From the NCBI GenBank assembly GCA_023431385.1, contig JAEYWA010000018.1, positions 12,724-76,723 on the forward strand: a stretch of DNA of 64,000 nucleotides. The letters are read 5' to 3'. Below are positions 36,422 through 46,013 of this stretch, in pieces. The notes under the pieces were generated by a model. It was not told the DNA's origin, made no database searches, and saw only the letters and a list, made by a program, of their open reading frames with translations. The position numbers and the translations under genes were made by a program. Positions within the stretch are counted from its first letter, which is position 1; each line of letters opens with the position of its first letter. The stretch comes from Bacillota bacterium (GTDB lineage: Bacteria > Bacillota > Clostridia > Acetivibrionales > DSM-1351).

Positions 36422-37082
36422 TTCCCCACACCACCTTTAAATATTTTGGCTCTTTAGGATTAATTTCTATTTTTTCACGAATCCTTCTTATATGAACAGC
36501 TACAGTGTTTTCAGGGCTGAAGGAGGGTTCATTCCAAACATTCTCGTAAATTTGATCAATAGAAAAAACTCTTCCAGCATTTTCACACAAAAGTTTTAAT
36601 ATTCTGTATTCTACAGGAGTAAGGCGTACCTGTTCATTGTCAACCTGGACTTCTTTTGCATTATCATCTACAACAAGTCCGCCGGATTTATACACACCTG
36701 TTTTTGGTACAAAGCTGCCTAATGAAACGTATCTTCTGAGAAGTGACTTTACTCTGGCAAGCAGTTCCAAAGGGTTAAAGGGCTTTGTTACATAATCATC
36801 AGCTCCGAGGTTGAGTCCCAGGATTTTATCTGTATCCTCTGACTTTGCGCTGAGCATCAGTACCGGAATGTTATACTTTTCCCTGATTTTCATTGTAGCC
36901 CTGATACCATCCATTACCGGCATCATAATATCCATAATTACCAATTGAATATCAGTCTCATTAAAAACAGCTACAGCTTCAGCGCCGTTATAGGCCTTAA
37001 AAACTGTATATCCTTCGTTTTTCAGATATATCTCAATAGCATCTACGATTTCCTTTTCATCATCACAAACAAGTATATTCAC
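36396..37082 (-). CDS. OmpR-family response regulator (VanR-like)
   Basis: 228 residues from GTG 37082, preceded by GGAGG with a 5-base spacer and giving the family start MNILVCDDEKEIVDAIEIYL; the ATG at 37094 lies before the ribosome site and is rejected. The receiver domain has Asp7/Asp8, phospho-acceptor Asp51 (VIMDIMMP) and Lys in DDYVTKPFNP. A winged-helix DNA-binding domain follows (VRLTPVEYRILKLL, VHIRRIREKIE). It forms an operon with the kinase and probably also controls its own promoter. Confidence 0.9.
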   Translation of the reverse strand: MNILVCDDEKEIVDAIEIYLKNEGYTVFKAYNGAEAVAVFNETDIQLVIMDIMMPVMDGIRATMKIREKYNIPVLMLSAKSEDTDKILGLNLGADDYVTKPFNPLELLARVKSLLRRYVSLGSFVPKTGVYKSGGLVVDDNAKEVQVDNEQVRLTPVEYRILKLLCENAGRVFSIDQIYENVWNEPSFSPENTVAVHIRRIREKIEINPKEPKYLKVVWGIGYKIEKL

Positions 37083-37146
37083 ATTGACCTCCATGAACCC
37101 CTATGAGAAATTAAGCAAATAATTTTATCAATCTACTTCTTCTTAC

Positions 37147-37169
37147 TGATAATCCTTATCATTATATCA
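37147..37169 (-). promoter_or_regulatory. Promoter and palindrome of the two-component operon
   Basis: On the minus strand there is TATAAT at 37166-37161 with an extended TG (TGATATAAT). The palindrome TGATAA-TCC-TTATCA at 37147-37161 covers the expected transcription start, a likely operator or autoregulatory site. The regulator that binds is not known. Confidence 0.5.
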
Positions 37170-37226
37170 CATCCCTTACTCGATACATTGGCAACATTGG
37201 TTTGATCTAACTCTACTTAGTCAACT

Positions 37227-37664
37227 CTACTTAGTTGCTTTAGTGGTTACCGGCATCTCCGGTGCACGTACTAAATTTTGTTTAGAGAATAGATCTAATT
37301 CCAGGTTTTTTGCTTCATCAGCTATCATTCCTAATATAAAGTCTTTATTTCCTCCCAAGTTTTCTATTCCGATATCAACTGACTTGTTTTTATCAGATGT
37401 AAACTCTTCAGAATATAATACTTTACCCGAGTCTTTAACCTTTACAAATATTCTGACCTTTCCAGAAGTCAAAGATATTTTTCCATTAATATTTAAATGA
37501 TTTTCTTCGAGGTCTAAAAAAATGTCCTTTGTTTCAACACCATTAAAATCAGAAAAACTATAATTAATTGATGTATCCGACTTATTTGTTGTACATCCGG
37601 CAAGTCCCTGGAGTAAAAACACTCCTATAATGGCGATTGCGGTTTTCTTTCTTAGACTAACCAT
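37227..37664 (-). CDS. Small lipoprotein next to the two-component system
   Basis: 145 residues. The signal sequence (KKTAIAIIGVFLLQGLAGC) has the lipobox LAGC. The mature part is a beta-rich domain (VRIFVKVKDSGKVLYSEEF). AAGGAG stands before the ATG. It lies upstream of the response regulator on the same strand and may be co-regulated or an accessory to signal sensing (inference). Family unknown. Confidence 0.65.
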   Translation of the reverse strand: MVSLRKKTAIAIIGVFLLQGLAGCTTNKSDTSINYSFSDFNGVETKDIFLDLEENHLNINGKISLTSGKVRIFVKVKDSGKVLYSEEFTSDKNKSVDIGIENLGGNKDFILGMIADEAKNLELDLFSKQNLVRAPEMPVTTKATK

Positions 37665-37922
37665 ATTAAACTTCTCCTTACTTATAAATCAAATTTGAAT
37701 ATTAGGGTTAATTTTTCGTTAAATTTTGCTCAAGCATTTTATGTAGTCGACAAAACTATAATAACTGTGTAATCTTTCAAACTGATTATCAAATTTCTTA
37801 CAATTTCCTTAACATATTACATCTTAAAAACAGGTTTTTGCTCAGAGACTTCTATTTGAATATTGTCGGACATAGAGTTTTTATAGATATTAATTAATTA
37901 ACCATTTTGAAAGGAGTCTCTT

Positions 37923-38255
37923 ATGACTGAACGGGATAATACAAACCTCTACAGCGCAGAGGATATTGAAAAAAACAAGGTGATTTGCGCTCTCGCCTAT
38001 ATACTTTTCTTACTTCCGCTTATAGTGTGTACTGATTCTCCATTTGGAAGATTTCACGCCAACCAGGGTCTGCTACTTCTCATAGTCGCCGTTGTCGGTA
38101 ATATAGTGCTGGGAGTTATACCAATAATAGGCTGGTTATTGATACCGCTTCTTTCGCTGGCTATCTTTGTATTTGCCATTCTTGGAATAATAAACGCAGC
38201 GACCGGAAAAGCAAAGGAGCTCCCTGTATTCGGCAAATTCAGAATTATTAAGTAG
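37923..38255 (+). CDS. DUF4870-like small membrane protein
   Basis: 110 residues. A polar N-terminus (SAEDIEKNKVICALAYILF) is followed by three membrane helices with the motif FHANQGLLLLIV and the C-terminal GIINAATGKAKELPVFGKF, typical of the DUF4870/Tic20-like family. Role unknown. AAGGAG stands before the ATG. It is transcribed divergently from the lipoprotein. Confidence 0.75.
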   Translation: MTERDNTNLYSAEDIEKNKVICALAYILFLLPLIVCTDSPFGRFHANQGLLLLIVAVVGNIVLGVIPIIGWLLIPLLSLAIFVFAILGIINAATGKAKELPVFGKFRIIK

Positions 38256-38560
38256 AGAAGATTTAATTACATCTGTGCCTTACAACGAGACAATAGATAT
38301 TTTTCACCTCGTTGTAAGGTTTCTAGTTGTTCTGCTTTACGTCTAATTAAGTTCATAAAACTTGACACAAATCTTTATAATCTATAGCATTAATTATTAT
38401 AAATATAAGATATAAAAGTGGATTAGGCGAGGACGATTATACCGAAATATTATATTTCTATGTAGAAAGCCGTATAAAAGGAAAGATGATGAATTGAGCT
38501 AAATGATTGGATTTGGTATATAAGTTTTATCAAATCTAAAGGTTAGTTTATGGAGGAACA
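38256..38560 (+). other. 305-base intergenic region with hairpin and promoter
   Basis: A 12-bp hairpin (CCTTACAACGAG, 38278, with CTCGTTGTAAGG, 38308) is the probable terminator of the preceding gene, although its T-run is weak. A promoter-like pair, TTGACA (38362-38367) and TAGCAT (38385-38390) with 17 bases between, stands upstream of glycerate kinase. Nothing else was seen. Confidence 0.5.
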
Positions 38561-39694
38561 GTGAAAAAAATTATTCTTATACCGGATTCCTTTAAAGGAA
38601 CCATGTCATCAACTGAAATATGTAGCATAATGAAAGCTGAAATACTTAAACATTTTCCGCATACTGAAATTGTCAGTATACCAGTTGCTGATGGGGGAGA
38701 GGGCAGTGTAGATGCTTTTTTATCTGCAATCGGCGGCAAAAAAATTCATGTCAACGTAAAGGGTCCCTATTTCGAAGACCTCGAGAGCTTTTACGGAATC
38801 CTGCCTGACAATACTGCAGTTGTAGAAATGTCTGCCGCCGCCGGATTACCTTTGGTGGGTGAGAACAGACATGCTGAGCTAACTACAACTTTTGGTGCAG
38901 GGCAGCTGATAGCGCATGCAGCAGAAGCAGGCTGCAGTAAAATAATAGTTGGGCTGGGTGGAAGTGCAACCAATGATGGTGGTACAGGTGCCGCAGCTGC
39001 GCTGGGAGCCCGCTTCCTTGATATGTCAGGAAATGCCTTTGTTCCGGTTGGAGAAACCCTGTCGGAAATAGCGTCAATAGATTTATCAGGATTGAACCAA
39101 GCACTAAAGGGAGTTGAAATAATTACCATGTGCGATATAGATAATCCGCTTTGTGGCCCTCAGGGAGCTGCTGCTGTATATGCACCTCAAAAGGGTGCAG
39201 ATGAAAAAATGGTCAGGCTTTTAGATAGTAAGCTGGCCCACCTGGCTGAAGTCATTAAAAGAGATATGAATATAGATATAGCGGACGTACCAGGGGCTGG
39301 GGCAGCAGGCGGCATGGGAGCAGGCATGGTGGCTTTTTTAGGCAGTAGACTTCAGATGGGGATAGATACTGTACTGGAAACGGTGGGCTATGCCTCGCTT
39401 TTATCGGGCGCAGATATGGTCATCAGTGGAGAAGGAAAGATTGACATGCAATCCCTGAGGGGGAAGGTTGTTATAGGCTGCGCCCGAAGGGCCAAAGCTG
39501 CCGGTGTGCCGTTGATAGCTGTGGTGGGAGACATCGGAGACCACATTGAGGCTGCGTATGCTGAAGGAGTCAGTGCCATATTCAGTATTAATCGTGTTGC
39601 AGTACCATTTGAGGAGGCTGCAAAGCGGTGTAAGAGCGATTTGGCGCTGACGGTAGATAATATTATGAGGTTTATAAAAAGCTCTATCTATTAA
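38561..39694 (+). CDS. Glycerate kinase
   Basis: 377 residues of the GarK/GlxK family that phosphorylates D-glycerate to 2-phosphoglycerate (or 3-). The start KKIILIPDSFKGTMSS, the motif VADGGEGSVDAF, GLGGSATNDGGTG (about 130) and GAAGGMGAG (about 250) are hallmarks. GTG start at 38561 with GGAGG upstream. It seems to be transcribed alone, ending in a strong terminator. Confidence 0.9.
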   Translation: MKKIILIPDSFKGTMSSTEICSIMKAEILKHFPHTEIVSIPVADGGEGSVDAFLSAIGGKKIHVNVKGPYFEDLESFYGILPDNTAVVEMSAAAGLPLVGENRHAELTTTFGAGQLIAHAAEAGCSKIIVGLGGSATNDGGTGAAAALGARFLDMSGNAFVPVGETLSEIASIDLSGLNQALKGVEIITMCDIDNPLCGPQGAAAVYAPQKGADEKMVRLLDSKLAHLAEVIKRDMNIDIADVPGAGAAGGMGAGMVAFLGSRLQMGIDTVLETVGYASLLSGADMVISGEGKIDMQSLRGKVVIGCARRAKAAGVPLIAVVGDIGDHIEAAYAEGVSAIFSINRVAVPFEEAAKRCKSDLALTVDNIMRFIKSSIY

Positions 39695-39718
39695 AAAACT
39701 CCCTTTCGGGAGTTTTTA
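39693..39718. terminator. Bidirectional terminator
   Basis: ACTCCC-TTTC-GGGAGT flanked by A6 and T5, between the glycerate kinase gene and the convergent zinc-ribbon gene. Confidence 0.9.
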
Positions 39719-39916
39719 TATATTGAAATCATATTTGTAAAAATTTTGAAAAGGTTCGATACTAATAGCCTCTGTAACATTTGTACCGTTTAGAGTTAGT
39801 CTGTGCCCACAGCTTTCGCATCTGAAAGTAAGACTGTTCAGTTTTTCAATTTCTTCCTCAGGAAGATTTAATAATACACTATTGCATATACAACATCTGA
39901 CTGTGCAAAAATTCAA
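39716..39916 (-). CDS. Small zinc-ribbon protein
   Basis: 66 residues with two Cys pairs, CCIC near the N-terminus and CESC near residue 33, as in a zinc ribbon. The rest is mildly acidic. It ends at the terminator of the convergent gene. Its family is not recognised, and expression is uncertain; the start is weakly supported. Confidence 0.45.
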   Translation of the reverse strand: MNFCTVRCCICNSVLLNLPEEEIEKLNSLTFRCESCGHRLTLNGTNVTEAISIEPFQNFYKYDFNI

Positions 39917-40152
39917 CTTTTTCCCCCCATTCCTAAAATAAGTATATTCTTAGTTATATGAAATTGTACCTGTTTTTAGAACAATTAATTAAAATTTGAG
40001 TCTTTTTATATATTACAATATTTCCCATTTTTAAAAGAGTTATTTCATAACACCCGGCAATGTTTTAGTACAAGCCTGTAATAATTTAAAAAATACTGAA
40101 TATAGTTTTATAAATTATTAATGTACAAAACTTATTAAAATTGGAGGCAGTT

Positions 40153-41421
40153 ATGAGGGAAATTGCGAGGATTGAAGGAAACTCATTTTACAATGATTCA
40201 AATATGACAGGCAACAAAGGCAATTTTTCTAAGAGACCTATTGTACTTTGTGCAATAGCCGGAATTTTAATAGGCTTTATAGCCTTCAGAGCGGCTAGCA
40301 GACAAATAAGCATAGGAGGTATTAATCTCAGTCAACAGACAAGCTTGGAGAGCCAAAGCAAACAGTCGGAAGCCTTGAATTATTCATTGGATATACTCTT
40401 TAAGGCCTTTGGAATGGACCGCTATAATCCAATAACTATTTTAAATTCAAATTCAACATTTTTTGAAGCATATTATAAAAATGATTATCTGAAATATATT
40501 ACAGAACAAGAGCAAAAGAAGCTGCAGGAAAAGATAATTACAAATGAGGAGCTTAAGCCGGTGAAACCACAGGAGATACAAGCTCAAAGTTCTTCAGAAG
40601 CCATTTCGGGAACAGCTCCCTCCGGAAGTGATTATAAAGAGGCATCCAGCAGTATTACTTTTGAAGGGGATGTGGAAAACAGTGACCAGGAAAACAACCC
40701 GGTGGTTACCAATGGTAAAATAAAGGTGGTAAATGAAACTAAATATATTATTGATATTGATAAACTCCTGAGAGAGCCTCTAAAGCTAAATCCTTCTAAA
40801 ACCGGGCCTCAGATATTTGTATACCATACCCATACAACAGAGAGCTTCTTAAAATCTTTAGCAGAAAAAGATTCTCCCTCCAGAACACTTGATAATAAAT
40901 ATAATGTGGTAAGAGTAGGGGAGGCTTTGATTATGAATTTAAAAAAGTATAATATCAATGTACTTCATAGTAAAACTATTCATGATAAGGACTACAACAG
41001 TTCCTATGTCAAATCCCTTAATACACTGTCAAATTACGTGGAAAAATACCCCACACTCAAAATGACTATTGATCTTCACAGGGATGCAGCAGGCAATGAT
41101 AAGCTCAGGGTGGCAAAAAACATAAAAGGGAAGGACTATGCCCAAATTATGTTTGTTATTGGTACTGATTCTAAGCTTGATAATCCCAAATGGAGAGAAA
41201 ATCTCAAGCTTGCATTAAAAGTTCAGTCGCGTTTAAATGAAATAGCACCAGGTATAGCAAAGCCCACTTATATAAGTAAAAACAGATATAACCAGCATTT
41301 GACCAATGGATCGGTTATTATTGAAATTGGCGGTGACGGTAATGCAATTGCCGAATGTGTCAGGAGTACAAATTATCTTGCTCAGGCTATAAATGATGTT
41401 GTATATAAAAACAAATACTAA
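40153..41421 (+). CDS. spoIIP: Stage II sporulation protein P
   Basis: 422 residues from ATG 40153, with GGAGG 5 bases upstream; the in-frame TTG 40141 precedes the ribosome site. One membrane helix (RPIVLCAIAGILIGFIAF, about 30-48) anchors the protein outside the membrane. A long polar linker leads to the amidase/endopeptidase domain from about residue 210: QIFVYHTHTTESF with the His and Glu ligands, TIDLHRDAAG, and EIGGDGN. SpoIIP cuts peptidoglycan during forespore engulfment with SpoIID and SpoIIM, so this marks an endospore former. Confidence 0.9.
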   Translation: MREIARIEGNSFYNDSNMTGNKGNFSKRPIVLCAIAGILIGFIAFRAASRQISIGGINLSQQTSLESQSKQSEALNYSLDILFKAFGMDRYNPITILNSNSTFFEAYYKNDYLKYITEQEQKKLQEKIITNEELKPVKPQEIQAQSSSEAISGTAPSGSDYKEASSSITFEGDVENSDQENNPVVTNGKIKVVNETKYIIDIDKLLREPLKLNPSKTGPQIFVYHTHTTESFLKSLAEKDSPSRTLDNKYNVVRVGEALIMNLKKYNINVLHSKTIHDKDYNSSYVKSLNTLSNYVEKYPTLKMTIDLHRDAAGNDKLRVAKNIKGKDYAQIMFVIGTDSKLDNPKWRENLKLALKVQSRLNEIAPGIAKPTYISKNRYNQHLTNGSVIIEIGGDGNAIAECVRSTNYLAQAINDVVYKNKY

Positions 41422-41487
41422 TATTTATGACTAAATTTCATACTGCCGGTCAAGAATAAGTATCATCAGAATGTTTTGGAGGCAGCT

Positions 41488-41778
41488 TTGGCAAGAAAAG
41501 TAAGATTTCGAAATCAAAGACTATACAACTTAAGAATATTAGTAGTATCAATATTGTTTTTGTTAATTGTAAGCGGCGGACTGTTTGTTGTCGATATTAG
41601 TAAAAGCTATGTTCTTTACGGTCATGCAAAATTGGAGATAATTAGAGTTCAGGAAATCGGTCAGGATATTTATCAGCTTTCAATTTTGAATAATAACTAT
41701 AATGTTAATTTAAAATACCTGAAAAGAGATATCTTTAAGTTTAAAAATTTATTTAGCAATTCAGGTAAAAACATGTAA
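41488..41778 (+). CDS. Small single-pass membrane protein downstream of spoIIP
   Basis: 96 residues from TTG 41488, which has GGAGG 5 bases upstream; the in-frame TTG 41476 is rejected. A basic N-terminus (RKVRFRNQRLYNLR) is followed by one membrane helix (ILVVSILFLLIVSGGLFVV) and a 50-residue polar tail. It could be a sporulation-linked protein because of its position, but there is no direct evidence. No family recognised. Confidence 0.55.
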   Translation: MARKVRFRNQRLYNLRILVVSILFLLIVSGGLFVVDISKSYVLYGHAKLEIIRVQEIGQDIYQLSILNNNYNVNLKYLKRDIFKFKNLFSNSGKNM

Positions 41779-41886
41779 CTTTTTTGTTACCCTTACGTCT
41801 GATTATTATGTTAACATTACACCAGATGGCGCTATACAGTACAATCAACAGAAGATAAAATGTTAATTTAAGAAAGGATTGATGTA

Positions 41887-43326
41887 ATGAAAAAGCTATT
41901 ATCATATGTTCTGGTACTAATATTATTTCTAACTGTATTTTCTTCTTATGGAGAGGCTGCTACTAGAGAAAATGTCAAAGTTGAGGCTCGGAAAATTGAA
42001 ACAACAGAAGATGATTTGAGTATTAGAATCATTTATCCATATTTGAGCGGTTTTTATGCAGCAGAAAAATTGAATGATACATTTCTTAAAAATAATATCA
42101 ATTCAATAGGATATATAAGAGAGGCTTATGGCTATATCAAAGAGTTGAAGGAACAGCAGAAAAAAGACCAAGAGGAAGTAAGCAGTATAGGTGTTTCACT
42201 GGAGTCCTTTTTTGACTATAACTTCAGCGGAAATATTATGTCTCTGATTTTCAATTCCTATGATTACACAGGCGGAGCTCATGGGATTGCGTACAAGGAT
42301 AGCTTCACCGTAAATACAAAGACAAATGAAATATACAATAATTTCGGTTCTCTGTTTAACAGCAGCAGCAATTACAAAAAGGTCATTTTAGAGAAGATTA
42401 ACAAGCTCATAGATAAAGAAAAGGATATGTATTTTGATGATGCAAAGAAAACCGTTGCAGCAAGGAACAGTGACTATAAATTCTATATTGACGGAAATAA
42501 ACTGGTAATATATTTCGGATTATATGAACTAAGGCCCTATGCAGGAGGGATGTCGGTATTTGAAATAAATGCAAAGGAATTGAAAGGTCTCCTAAAAAGT
42601 GATATTTACAATCAGATGATTAATGCGAAACCTCTTGAGAAGGTCAGATATAACGGTACAAGTATGAACCCTCAGCCGACTGTTTATGAGAAGGAGTACT
42701 CATTAATGGTTCCTCTGAAAACCATAGCCGAACTGCTGGGCTACAAGGTGTCATGGAACGGTGAAAAGGGTTGGGCTGTAGACGACGGATATATAAAAAA
42801 TAAAGTAAACAGCTATTATTCAAGTAAAACCGGTGAAAAGACTCAGTTGGGTTTAGCACCACAAGCAAAAGGAAATACCATGTATGTACCATCCAGCTAT
42901 TTCTCACAAGTTCTGAAGGAAGAGGTATACTATGACGGGGAAGCATTAAGAATTTTTAATATTGATGATGAGAAGCAAAGTTTGTTTGATAAGCAAATTG
43001 TAAAATTTATTGAACCTGTTACGGCAGATAACGCTGTTGAATTGTATGCTGAAGCTATAGTAAGTAGAAACGGAGCACTTCAGTACGCATTGTATTCAGA
43101 TACTCTTAAGGCTGCTAAAAAGGATGAACTGGAAGAATTGAACTGGGTTACAGGAGTATCAAGTCCATGGGCTTCAAGCTATGATATTAAAAAGACCGGT
43201 GAGAATTCTTTCGATTTAGTTTTCCAATGGGAAACTTCAGCTGGAAAAGAACCTGATACAGTTACAAAAGTCAAAGTTACAAAAATACCAAATCAGGAGA
43301 AATGGAGAATCACAGAAGTAAAGTAA
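41887..43326 (+). CDS. Secreted protein with DUF4163/DUF3298-like and copper-amine-oxidase-like domains
   Basis: 479 residues. A signal peptide (KKLLSYVLVLILFLTVFSSYGEA) directs export. Residues about 35-235 resemble the DUF4163/DUF3298 (RsiV/PdaC-like) region, including YDYTGGAHGIA. Residues about 255-355 form a copper-amine-oxidase-like N-terminal domain (MVPLKTIAELLGYKVSWN), a common envelope-binding module in clostridia. A final domain (YAEAIVSRNGALQYALY) looks like a DUF of extracytoplasmic proteins. Function unknown; probably cell-envelope. Ends at a long hairpin terminator. Confidence 0.75.
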   Translation: MKKLLSYVLVLILFLTVFSSYGEAATRENVKVEARKIETTEDDLSIRIIYPYLSGFYAAEKLNDTFLKNNINSIGYIREAYGYIKELKEQQKKDQEEVSSIGVSLESFFDYNFSGNIMSLIFNSYDYTGGAHGIAYKDSFTVNTKTNEIYNNFGSLFNSSSNYKKVILEKINKLIDKEKDMYFDDAKKTVAARNSDYKFYIDGNKLVIYFGLYELRPYAGGMSVFEINAKELKGLLKSDIYNQMINAKPLEKVRYNGTSMNPQPTVYEKEYSLMVPLKTIAELLGYKVSWNGEKGWAVDDGYIKNKVNSYYSSKTGEKTQLGLAPQAKGNTMYVPSSYFSQVLKEEVYYDGEALRIFNIDDEKQSLFDKQIVKFIEPVTADNAVELYAEAIVSRNGALQYALYSDTLKAAKKDELEELNWVTGVSSPWASSYDIKKTGENSFDLVFQWETSAGKEPDTVTKVKVTKIPNQEKWRITEVK

Positions 43327-43357
43327 TAGGCAAGAATTGGTTAACCTATAAAGCATT

Positions 43358-43412
43358 AAAACAGTCAACTGCTTGATGGACTCTTTCCCTCCATCAAGCA
43401 GTTGACTGTTTT
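43358..43412. terminator. Strong 23-bp hairpin terminator
   Basis: Arms at 43358-43380 and 43390-43412 pair perfectly (23 bp) around a 9-base loop, and T-rich sequence follows. It isolates the secreted-protein gene from lepA. Confidence 0.9.
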
Positions 43413-43511
43413 CTTCTTTTTCCGGTAATAATAACAGGGACCGCAAGTTTTCTGCGGTAATAACGTCAAAGGAAGATAATTGTGCCGCATTTCACCGCAA
43501 CGTAAAACCCG

Positions 43512-43540
43512 TTGCGGCTTATGCCGGGCTATGCTATAAT
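43512..43540 (+). promoter_or_regulatory. Promoter of lepA
   Basis: TTGCGG (43512-43517), a 17-base spacer, and consensus TATAAT (43535-43540), 52 bases before the start codon. Confidence 0.65.
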
Positions 43541-43591
43541 TAATTGCTAACTATAATGAGAGATTTTTAACAAGCTGGTGGAGGATTTGGA

Positions 43592-45400
43592 ATGCCAAGT
43601 GAAAGACAAAAATATATTAGAAATTTTTGCATCATTGCTCATATAGACCATGGAAAATCAACTCTTGCAGACAGATTACTGGAGAAAACCGGTGTGCTTA
43701 CTTCCAGAGAAATGCAGGAACAGGTTCTTGACAATATGGAGCTTGAAAGAGAAAGAGGTATTACGATTAAGGCACAGGCAGTGCGAATGGTTTACCAGGC
43801 ACCGGATGGACATGAGTATATTTACAATTTAATTGACACTCCGGGTCATGTTGATTTTAATTATGAGGTTTCACGAAGCCTCGCAGCCTGTGAAGGTGCT
43901 ATTCTTGTAGTTGACGCGGCACAGGGAATTGAAGCTCAGACCCTTGCCAACGTGTATCTGGCTCTTGAACACAATTTGGAGATCATGCCTGTTATTAATA
44001 AAATAGATCTTCCAAGTGCTCAACCGGATGTTGTAAAAAAGGAAATTGAAGACGTTATTGGTCTTGATGCTTCTGAAGCACCCATGGTGTCAGCTAAGAA
44101 CGGTATAAATATGGAAGAGGTTCTTCAAAAAGTTGTTCATATGATTCCGTGTCCCGAAGGTGATGAAGATGCTCCACTAAGGGCATTGATTTTTGACTCC
44201 TTTTATGACAGCTACAAGGGAGTAATTGTATACATGCGAGTAAAGGAAGGTACTGTTAAAAGCGGTGATACCATTCGTATGATGTATACTAAAAAAGAAT
44301 TTGTAGTTACGGAGTTAGGGTATCTGAGACCGGGAGGACTATCTCCGGCAAATGAGCTGAAAGCGGGGGATGTTGGATATATAGCCGCAAGCATTAAGAA
44401 TGTCCGCGACACAAGAGTCGGAGATACTATAACATTAGTGGATAAACCGGCTACGGAACCGCTGCCCGGTTATAAAAAGGTTAATTCCATGGTGTTTTGT
44501 GGGATTTATCCTGCTGATGGTTCAAAATATGGTGATTTAAGAGACGCTCTGGAAAAACTACAGCTTAATGATGCTGCACTTACTTTTGAGCCGGAATCTT
44601 CAGTGGCACTTGGTTTTGGATTCAGATGTGGATTCCTTGGACTTCTTCATATGGAAATCATTCAGGAGAGACTTGAACGAGAGTATAACTTTGATCTTGT
44701 AACTACTGCGCCAAGCGTTATTTACAAGGTTACAACAACAGACGGTGATGTGCTGACAATAGATAATCCAACAAATCTTCCACCTATTACTGAAATTGAT
44801 ATGATGGAGGAACCAATTGTAAAAGCTACGATTATGGTTCCTACAGAATATGTTGGTAACATAATGGAACTTGCGCAGGATAGGAGAGGCGTATACAAGG
44901 ATATGTCCTATATTGATGAGGGCAGAGCTATGCTAACCTATGAGATGCCTTTGAATGAAATAATCTACGACTTCTTTGATGCACTTAAATCCAGAACAAA
45001 GGGATACGCTTCCTTTGATTACGAACTGATTGGCTATAGAGAATCTGATCTTGTAAAACTTGATATAATGTTGAACGGTGAAGTCGTTGATGCGTTATCC
45101 TTCATAGTTCATAGAGAAAAATCAGTCTCCAGGGGAAGAAGAATGTCTGAAAAGCTAAAGGAATCTATTCCAAGGCAGATGTTTGAAATACCTATTCAGG
45201 CATGTATCGGTGGTAAGATCATTGCTCGTGAAACTGTTAAGGCATTCAGAAAGGATGTTCTTGCAAAGTGCTATGGTGGTGATATCACCAGAAAAAGAAA
45301 GCTGCTTGAAAAGCAGAAGGAAGGTAAAAAGCGTATGCGCCAGGTAGGCTCAGTAGAAGTGCCCCAGGAAGCATTTATGAGCGTATTGAAACTTGACTGA
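43592..45400 (+). CDS. lepA: Translation factor LepA (EF4) GTPase
   Basis: 602 residues, standard length. A cytoplasmic ribosome-associated GTPase that helps initiation or back-translocation. G1 AHIDHGKST, the switch region [12 protein letters not shown]3 DTPGH and G4 NKID are intact (residues 12-140). Domain II, EF-G-like domains III and V, and the LepA-specific C-terminal domain ([18 protein letters not shown], then [16 protein letters not shown]) follow. The ATG follows TGGAGG. It has its own promoter and an intrinsic terminator. Confidence 0.97.
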   Translation: MPSERQKYIRNFCIIAHIDHGKSTLADRLLEKTGVLTSREMQEQVLDNMELERERGITIKAQAVRMVYQAPDGHEYIYNLIDTPGHVDFNYEVSRSLAACEGAILVVDAAQGIEAQTLANVYLALEHNLEIMPVINKIDLPSAQPDVVKKEIEDVIGLDASEAPMVSAKNGINMEEVLQKVVHMIPCPEGDEDAPLRALIFDSFYDSYKGVIVYMRVKEGTVKSGDTIRMMYTKKEFVVTELGYLRPGGLSPANELKAGDVGYIAASIKNVRDTRVGDTITLVDKPATEPLPGYKKVNSMVFCGIYPADGSKYGDLRDALEKLQLNDAALTFEPESSVALGFGFRCGFLGLLHMEIIQERLEREYNFDLVTTAPSVIYKVTTTDGDVLTIDNPTNLPPITEIDMMEEPIVKATIMVPTEYVGNIMELAQDRRGVYKDMSYIDEGRAMLTYEMPLNEIIYDFFDALKSRTKGYASFDYELIGYRESDLVKLDIMLNGEVVDALSFIVHREKSVSRGRRMSEKLKESIPRQMFEIPIQACIGGKIIARETVKAFRKDVLAKCYGGDITRKRKLLEKQKEGKKRMRQVGSVEVPQEAFMSVLKLD

Positions 45401-45432
45401 TAATTTTTACTGATAATTATATATTTTAATTT

Positions 45433-45463
45433 AGGGGCATTGGATTCACCAATGCCTCTTTTA
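45433..45463 (+). terminator. Terminator of lepA
   Basis: AGGGGCATTGG (45433-45443) pairs with CCAATGCCTCT (45449-45459) around ATTCA, followed by T4. It lies before the TTG start of the thioesterase gene and would be inside that gene if the earlier in-frame ATG were used. Confidence 0.85.
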
Positions 45464-45520
45464 ACAAGTAAAAATGAAAACAGGCATCAAAAACATAACC
45501 ATCAAACGGGGGGCTTAATT

Positions 45521-45967
45521 TTGTCGCAGCAATATATTGAATGGCTTAAAAAACATTTTACGGAAACCTATAAGACACCTATTCTCGAGAATTTTCTTGA
45601 ACTTGAGATAGTAACAATTGAAGAGGGTCAAGTAACATATACATCAAAGATAATCGATAAGCATTGCAATATGTACGGGTTTGTTCACGGCGGTACTCTG
45701 GCTTCTATATCGGATATAGCTATGGGGGTTGCTTGTATTACTCATGGAAAACGGGTAGTAACAATTGATATGAATGTAAGTTATATAAAGAATACACCTG
45801 TAGGAAGTTCCATAACAGCAATAGGCAGTGTTATAAGCAATGGAAGGACAATTATGAGAGCCTCGGGTGAAATATATAATGATCAGAAGCAGCTTCTTGT
45901 AAAGTCACAAGCCTCATATTTTGTTACTGGAGATTTTAGTATGAAGGCTCAGATTGAGGAAAAATAA
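45521..45967 (+). CDS. Hotdog-fold acyl-CoA thioesterase (PaaI-like)
   Basis: 148 residues from TTG 45521, with GGGGGG 7 bases upstream. The earlier ATG at 45440 lies within the lepA terminator and gives an unrelated tail, so I reject it. The PaaI-type motif NMYGFVHGGTLASISDIAMG (about residue 50) supplies the catalytic loop and Asp. Substrate unknown. Cytoplasmic. It seems to have its own transcript. Confidence 0.8.
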   Translation: MSQQYIEWLKKHFTETYKTPILENFLELEIVTIEEGQVTYTSKIIDKHCNMYGFVHGGTLASISDIAMGVACITHGKRVVTIDMNVSYIKNTPVGSSITAIGSVISNGRTIMRASGEIYNDQKQLLVKSQASYFVTGDFSMKAQIEEK

Positions 45968-46013
45968 AGACAATATTATTTATTATTAATTTATGAAATA
46001 CATTTTTAATAGA

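Noticed and set aside
40141..41495. Repeated TTGGAGGCAG at 40141 and 41476 as a direct-repeat element
   Set aside because: Both copies are just the ribosome-binding sites of spoIIP and the next gene; the similarity does not extend further.
45440..45520. Upstream ATG for the thioesterase gene
   Set aside because: It lies inside the lepA terminator stem, and the 27 extra residues do not resemble the family. TTG 45521 has the ribosome site.
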